From a bacterium (GTDB lineage: Bacteria > UBA8248), in assembly GCA_022828125.1 (NCBI GenBank), contig JAJEJD010000008.1, positions 124,001-188,000 of the forward strand: a stretch of DNA of 64,000 nt, read 5' to 3'. Numbering within the stretch: the first letter of the stretch is position 1; each line of letters begins with the position of its first letter. Both the position numbers and the translations under genes were made by a program. This document shows positions 61,963 through 64,000 of the stretch, one piece after another. The notes below the pieces were generated by a model. The model was not told the DNA's origin and did not search any database. It was given only the letters and a program-made list of their open reading frames with translations.

Positions 61963-62676
61963 TCAAAGATTCATCACGGCGACGGCTCGTATGGGAGAGC
62001 CCGTGCCATCGCGAATCTTGAGCGGCAGCCCCACATACAGAAATTCCTTGCCAGCCACCGCTTCGATATTCGCGAGATTCTCCGTGTTGTGGCGCTGGAG
62101 TTCCCTGCAAAGCACATGGCAGGGGAACGTCAGCTCTATGGTGTTCACACCGGCGTCGATGCTCGGCGCATCCTGACCGATGTTCACCACGCCGCATTCG
62201 CGATAGAGGAAGTTCGCGGCGTCATAACCCAGACCCGGGTACGTGGTGAGGTAATCGTCCGTCGGATAGGTGCGCTTGAAATGCCCGCCCGTGAAAAGGA
62301 GCGTGCCGTCTTTGGGGGGCGTAAGTTCCGTCGCCGAAAGCTCATCCTGCAAGAGCTGTAAGGATATCTCCTCCATCGGCTCCACCTTGCCCGTGAAATC
62401 CAGCGCGATCGCCCGGGTGATGAACCATTCGAGCGGCGCCTGATCGATATTGGGCGCCGTATCACGCTCATCGATGTGGCTGACCGAATCGGTGTGCGTT
62501 GGCCCGTGATCGCACATATGGAGCATCATGGCCGCGTACGTGATGTCCTTCGGCTTAATCGGCGCATTGGCCGCGTCTTCGTGCCGAGCGACGTATTCGA
62601 TTTCGGTGGCCGGGTGCCCGGGAAACCTGGGCGCGCCGGTGTAGATCTCCTGGCTCAGATCGATGATTTCGTACAT
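61963..62676 (-). CDS. Cyclase-family (KynB-like) metal hydrolase
   Basis: A 237-residue cyclase-superfamily protein: MYEIIDLSQEIYTGAPRFPG at the start, metal motif CDHGPTHTDSVSHID (the usual HxGTHxDxPxH has Pro for Gly and Ser-Val for Pro), and RIRDGTGSPIRAVAVM-like IRDGTGSPIRAVAVMNL at the end. The ATG at 62676 is the first that gives a family-typical N terminus. It lies 115 bp upstream of the ArsC-like gene on the same strand. A second family member is at 14275. Substrate unknown. Confidence 0.82.
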   Translation of the reverse strand: MYEIIDLSQEIYTGAPRFPGHPATEIEYVARHEDAANAPIKPKDITYAAMMLHMCDHGPTHTDSVSHIDERDTAPNIDQAPLEWFITRAIALDFTGKVEPMEEISLQLLQDELSATELTPPKDGTLLFTGGHFKRTYPTDDYLTTYPGLGYDAANFLYRECGVVNIGQDAPSIDAGVNTIELTFPCHVLCRELQRHNTENLANIEAVAGKEFLYVGLPLKIRDGTGSPIRAVAVMNL

Positions 62677-62699
62677 GCTCGTCTCCTCAACAAACAATC

Positions 62700-62732
62700 C
62701 GAAAAGCCCCCGCACGTGAATGCGGGGGCTTC
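62700..62732 (-). terminator. Terminator of the LLM flavin gene
   Basis: Perfect 10-bp stem AGCCCCCGCA / TGCGGGGGCT (62704-62728 region), followed on the minus strand by TTTTCGG. It separates the LLM gene from the cyclase gene. Confidence 0.75.
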
Positions 62733-62746
62733 ATCGTCAACAAAAA

Positions 62747-63991
62747 TCAGGCGACGCCGCCGACCGTTACGCCGTTCGATACCGGACATTCCAGATCGGG
62801 CCAGATTTTCGTCATGAACGTCTCAAGCTCGTAAATAACCTCTTCCTTGGGGCACTGCGCGTAGTGCCAGATGAGGGTGATGAACTCAGAAGGAACTTTC
62901 TCGTACGTTTCTTCCCATTCGCGCTTGAGCCTGTCCACCGGACCTCCCAGGAAGATGCCGCTTTCCTTGATGTTCTGGATCCAGTCGATGCTCTCCGTGT
63001 CGTCCGGGAACTGCGGGAAGAAGGGCACGTAGAAGTTCTGGTAGATGTCCTGATCGTAGTTCTTGAGCTTCTCGTCGTACTCCTCCTCGGTGTCTGTCAC
63101 ATGGATCCACCGGCAAACGCATTGCCGCTCGCCATGCGCAAAGTTGTGACCCGCCTTGGCGGCTTCTTCCACATAGAGGTGCGAGAATTCTTCCATCTTT
63201 TCCAGTTTTGTGAAATACACGGGCCGGAACCCGTGTCTCGCCGCGAATTTGATGGAATCGGGACTCGCGCTGACCGCCTGGAACACGGGCGGATAAGGCT
63301 CCTGATAGGGCTTGGGAACGACGCTCACCTTCCGCACCCGGTTGTCGTCACCGATTTCGCCGATTGCGCCGGCGTCCCGGGCGCTCTTCCAGGCCGGATA
63401 ATCGATGCCGTCCTCATACGGGTAGGGAATCTCGTAGTAATTTCCCTTCACTTCCACCGAATCTTCCTGCCAGAATTTAAGCAGCATTTCGACGCGTTCT
63501 TCAAAAATGTCGCGGTTCTTCACGTCGTCGGCCCCGCCGAGGGCGTCTGAGACGGTGGCCCGGGTGTCGCTGAACTGCCCCAGGACATTCGACCATCTGG
63601 ACTGATACCCGCGCGCCAAGCCGCAGAAGAACTTCCCCCTGGTGATGTGGTCGAGGATGGCCGTCTCCTCGGCCACGCGAATCGGATCCTGCGTCGCCAT
63701 GACGTAACCCAGCGCACCCACCCGCGCATTCTTGACATGATTCGCCCACCAAGCGTTGAGAACACCCGGGTTGGGGCCTACCTCATAACCCTCCGAATGC
63801 AGATGGTGCTCGATGGTGCTGATGCCCCATACGCCCATTTCATCGGCGGCCTTCACGATGTCGACCCATTCGTGAAGCACGTGATGGTATAGATCCTTGT
63901 CCCTGGCCAGGGGCCTTTTCTGCTCGCGCTCTTCGCGGTTTTCCGTCGGCAGCATGGGGTAGAGCTGGATTATCACCTTGGGTTTCGCCAT
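62747..63991 (-). CDS. LLM-class flavin-dependent oxidoreductase
   Basis: A 414-residue luciferase-like monooxygenase of the TIM-barrel LLM family, using reduced FMN or F420. Typical elements: VKAADEMGVWGISTIEHHLH near residue 48, VGALGYVMATQDPIRVAEET, LDHITRGKFFCGLARGYQSR, and PVFQAVSASPDSIKFAARHG, the flavin-phosphate-binding region. The frame begins with ATG at 63991, nine bases from the window end; the gene looks complete but its promoter is outside. Substrate unknown; with the cyclase and amidohydrolase genes it suggests oxidative breakdown of small organic compounds. Confidence 0.88.
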   Translation of the reverse strand: MAKPKVIIQLYPMLPTENREEREQKRPLARDKDLYHHVLHEWVDIVKAADEMGVWGISTIEHHLHSEGYEVGPNPGVLNAWWANHVKNARVGALGYVMATQDPIRVAEETAILDHITRGKFFCGLARGYQSRWSNVLGQFSDTRATVSDALGGADDVKNRDIFEERVEMLLKFWQEDSVEVKGNYYEIPYPYEDGIDYPAWKSARDAGAIGEIGDDNRVRKVSVVPKPYQEPYPPVFQAVSASPDSIKFAARHGFRPVYFTKLEKMEEFSHLYVEEAAKAGHNFAHGERQCVCRWIHVTDTEEEYDEKLKNYDQDIYQNFYVPFFPQFPDDTESIDWIQNIKESGIFLGGPVDRLKREWEETYEKVPSEFITLIWHYAQCPKEEVIYELETFMTKIWPDLECPVSNGVTVGGVA

Positions 63992-64000
63992 CGCCTTATT

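Overview
The window comes from a G+C-rich, Gram-negative-type bacterial chromosome. Supporting signs are a Lol/FtsX-type ABC system, lipoprotein and Tat signals, an IHF-like protein, and a dnaK-cbpA-hspR-htpX-grpE-dnaJ heat-shock cluster. The mix of catabolic enzymes (LLM flavin enzyme, amidohydrolase, cyclase-family hydrolases), cytoplasmic molybdoenzymes, 2-oxoacid:ferredoxin oxidoreductase and selenoproteins, plus dense dispersed intergenic repeats, suggests an uncultivated lineage near the former Deltaproteobacteria, Tectomicrobia or Nitrospinota. That placement is inference only. No rRNA, convincing tRNA or CRISPR array was seen.

Layout. 1-5.9 kb: a truncated MFS transporter; a minus-strand run of coaD, aminotransferase, small membrane protein and unknown protein; then moaB and a small lipoprotein. 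6-16 kb: SDR reductase, TauE/SafE exporter, amidohydrolase divergent from a molybdopterin oxidoreductase, degenerate MBL-fold protein, cyclase, RraA-like protein. 16-26 kb: Spy-like and TM2 proteins, a four-domain rhodanese, a beta-hydroxyacid dehydrogenase, and an AttEFGH-like export set (ATPase, double FtsX permease, CrtC/AttH-like protein) split by a repeat element. 26-37 kb: PIG-L deacetylase, korAB, HD protein, M24 peptidase, zinc-ribbon GIY-YIG protein, Tat/Fe-S aldo-keto reductase, epimerase, flippase-like protein, CDP-alcohol phosphotransferase. 37.6-42.7 kb: a three-gene molybdoenzyme operon (fused FeS-NrfD subunit, catalytic subunit, TorD-like chaperone). 42.7-44.3 kb: IS1595 remnant and orphan genes. 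44.8-49.8 kb: trmJ, queA, IHF-like gene, aminotransferase, rpoZ, DUF1844 protein. 49.8-59.2 kb: heat-shock genes and clpB. 59.5-64 kb: HesB/IscA protein, two selenoprotein genes, cyclase, LLM flavin enzyme.

The main discovery is at 60.0-61.85 kb. A B12-binding-like radical SAM gene does not stop at its first TGA: the frame continues as C-U-A-E-P to a second TGA, and a hairpin of bacterial SECIS geometry lies just after the recoded codon. Sixteen bases further on, on the opposite strand, an ArsC/thioredoxin-fold gene has an in-frame TGA at the first position of its CxxC motif (U-K-T-C), also followed by a SECIS-like hairpin. Conventional gene calling truncates both.

The second theme is the intergenic space. 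At least ten gaps are filled with composite repeats bounded by GTTGTTGAAAAAG-type terminal inverted repeats. Inside them are G-run/C-run inverted repeats, GTAGGGACAGG palindromes and a duplicated 160-bp element. Two genes take their stop codon from such a terminus. A separate motif, ATTTATCGA, recurs at 10- and 20-21-bp spacing in the clpB leader and upstream of a lipoprotein gene, with a related copy before the HesB gene.
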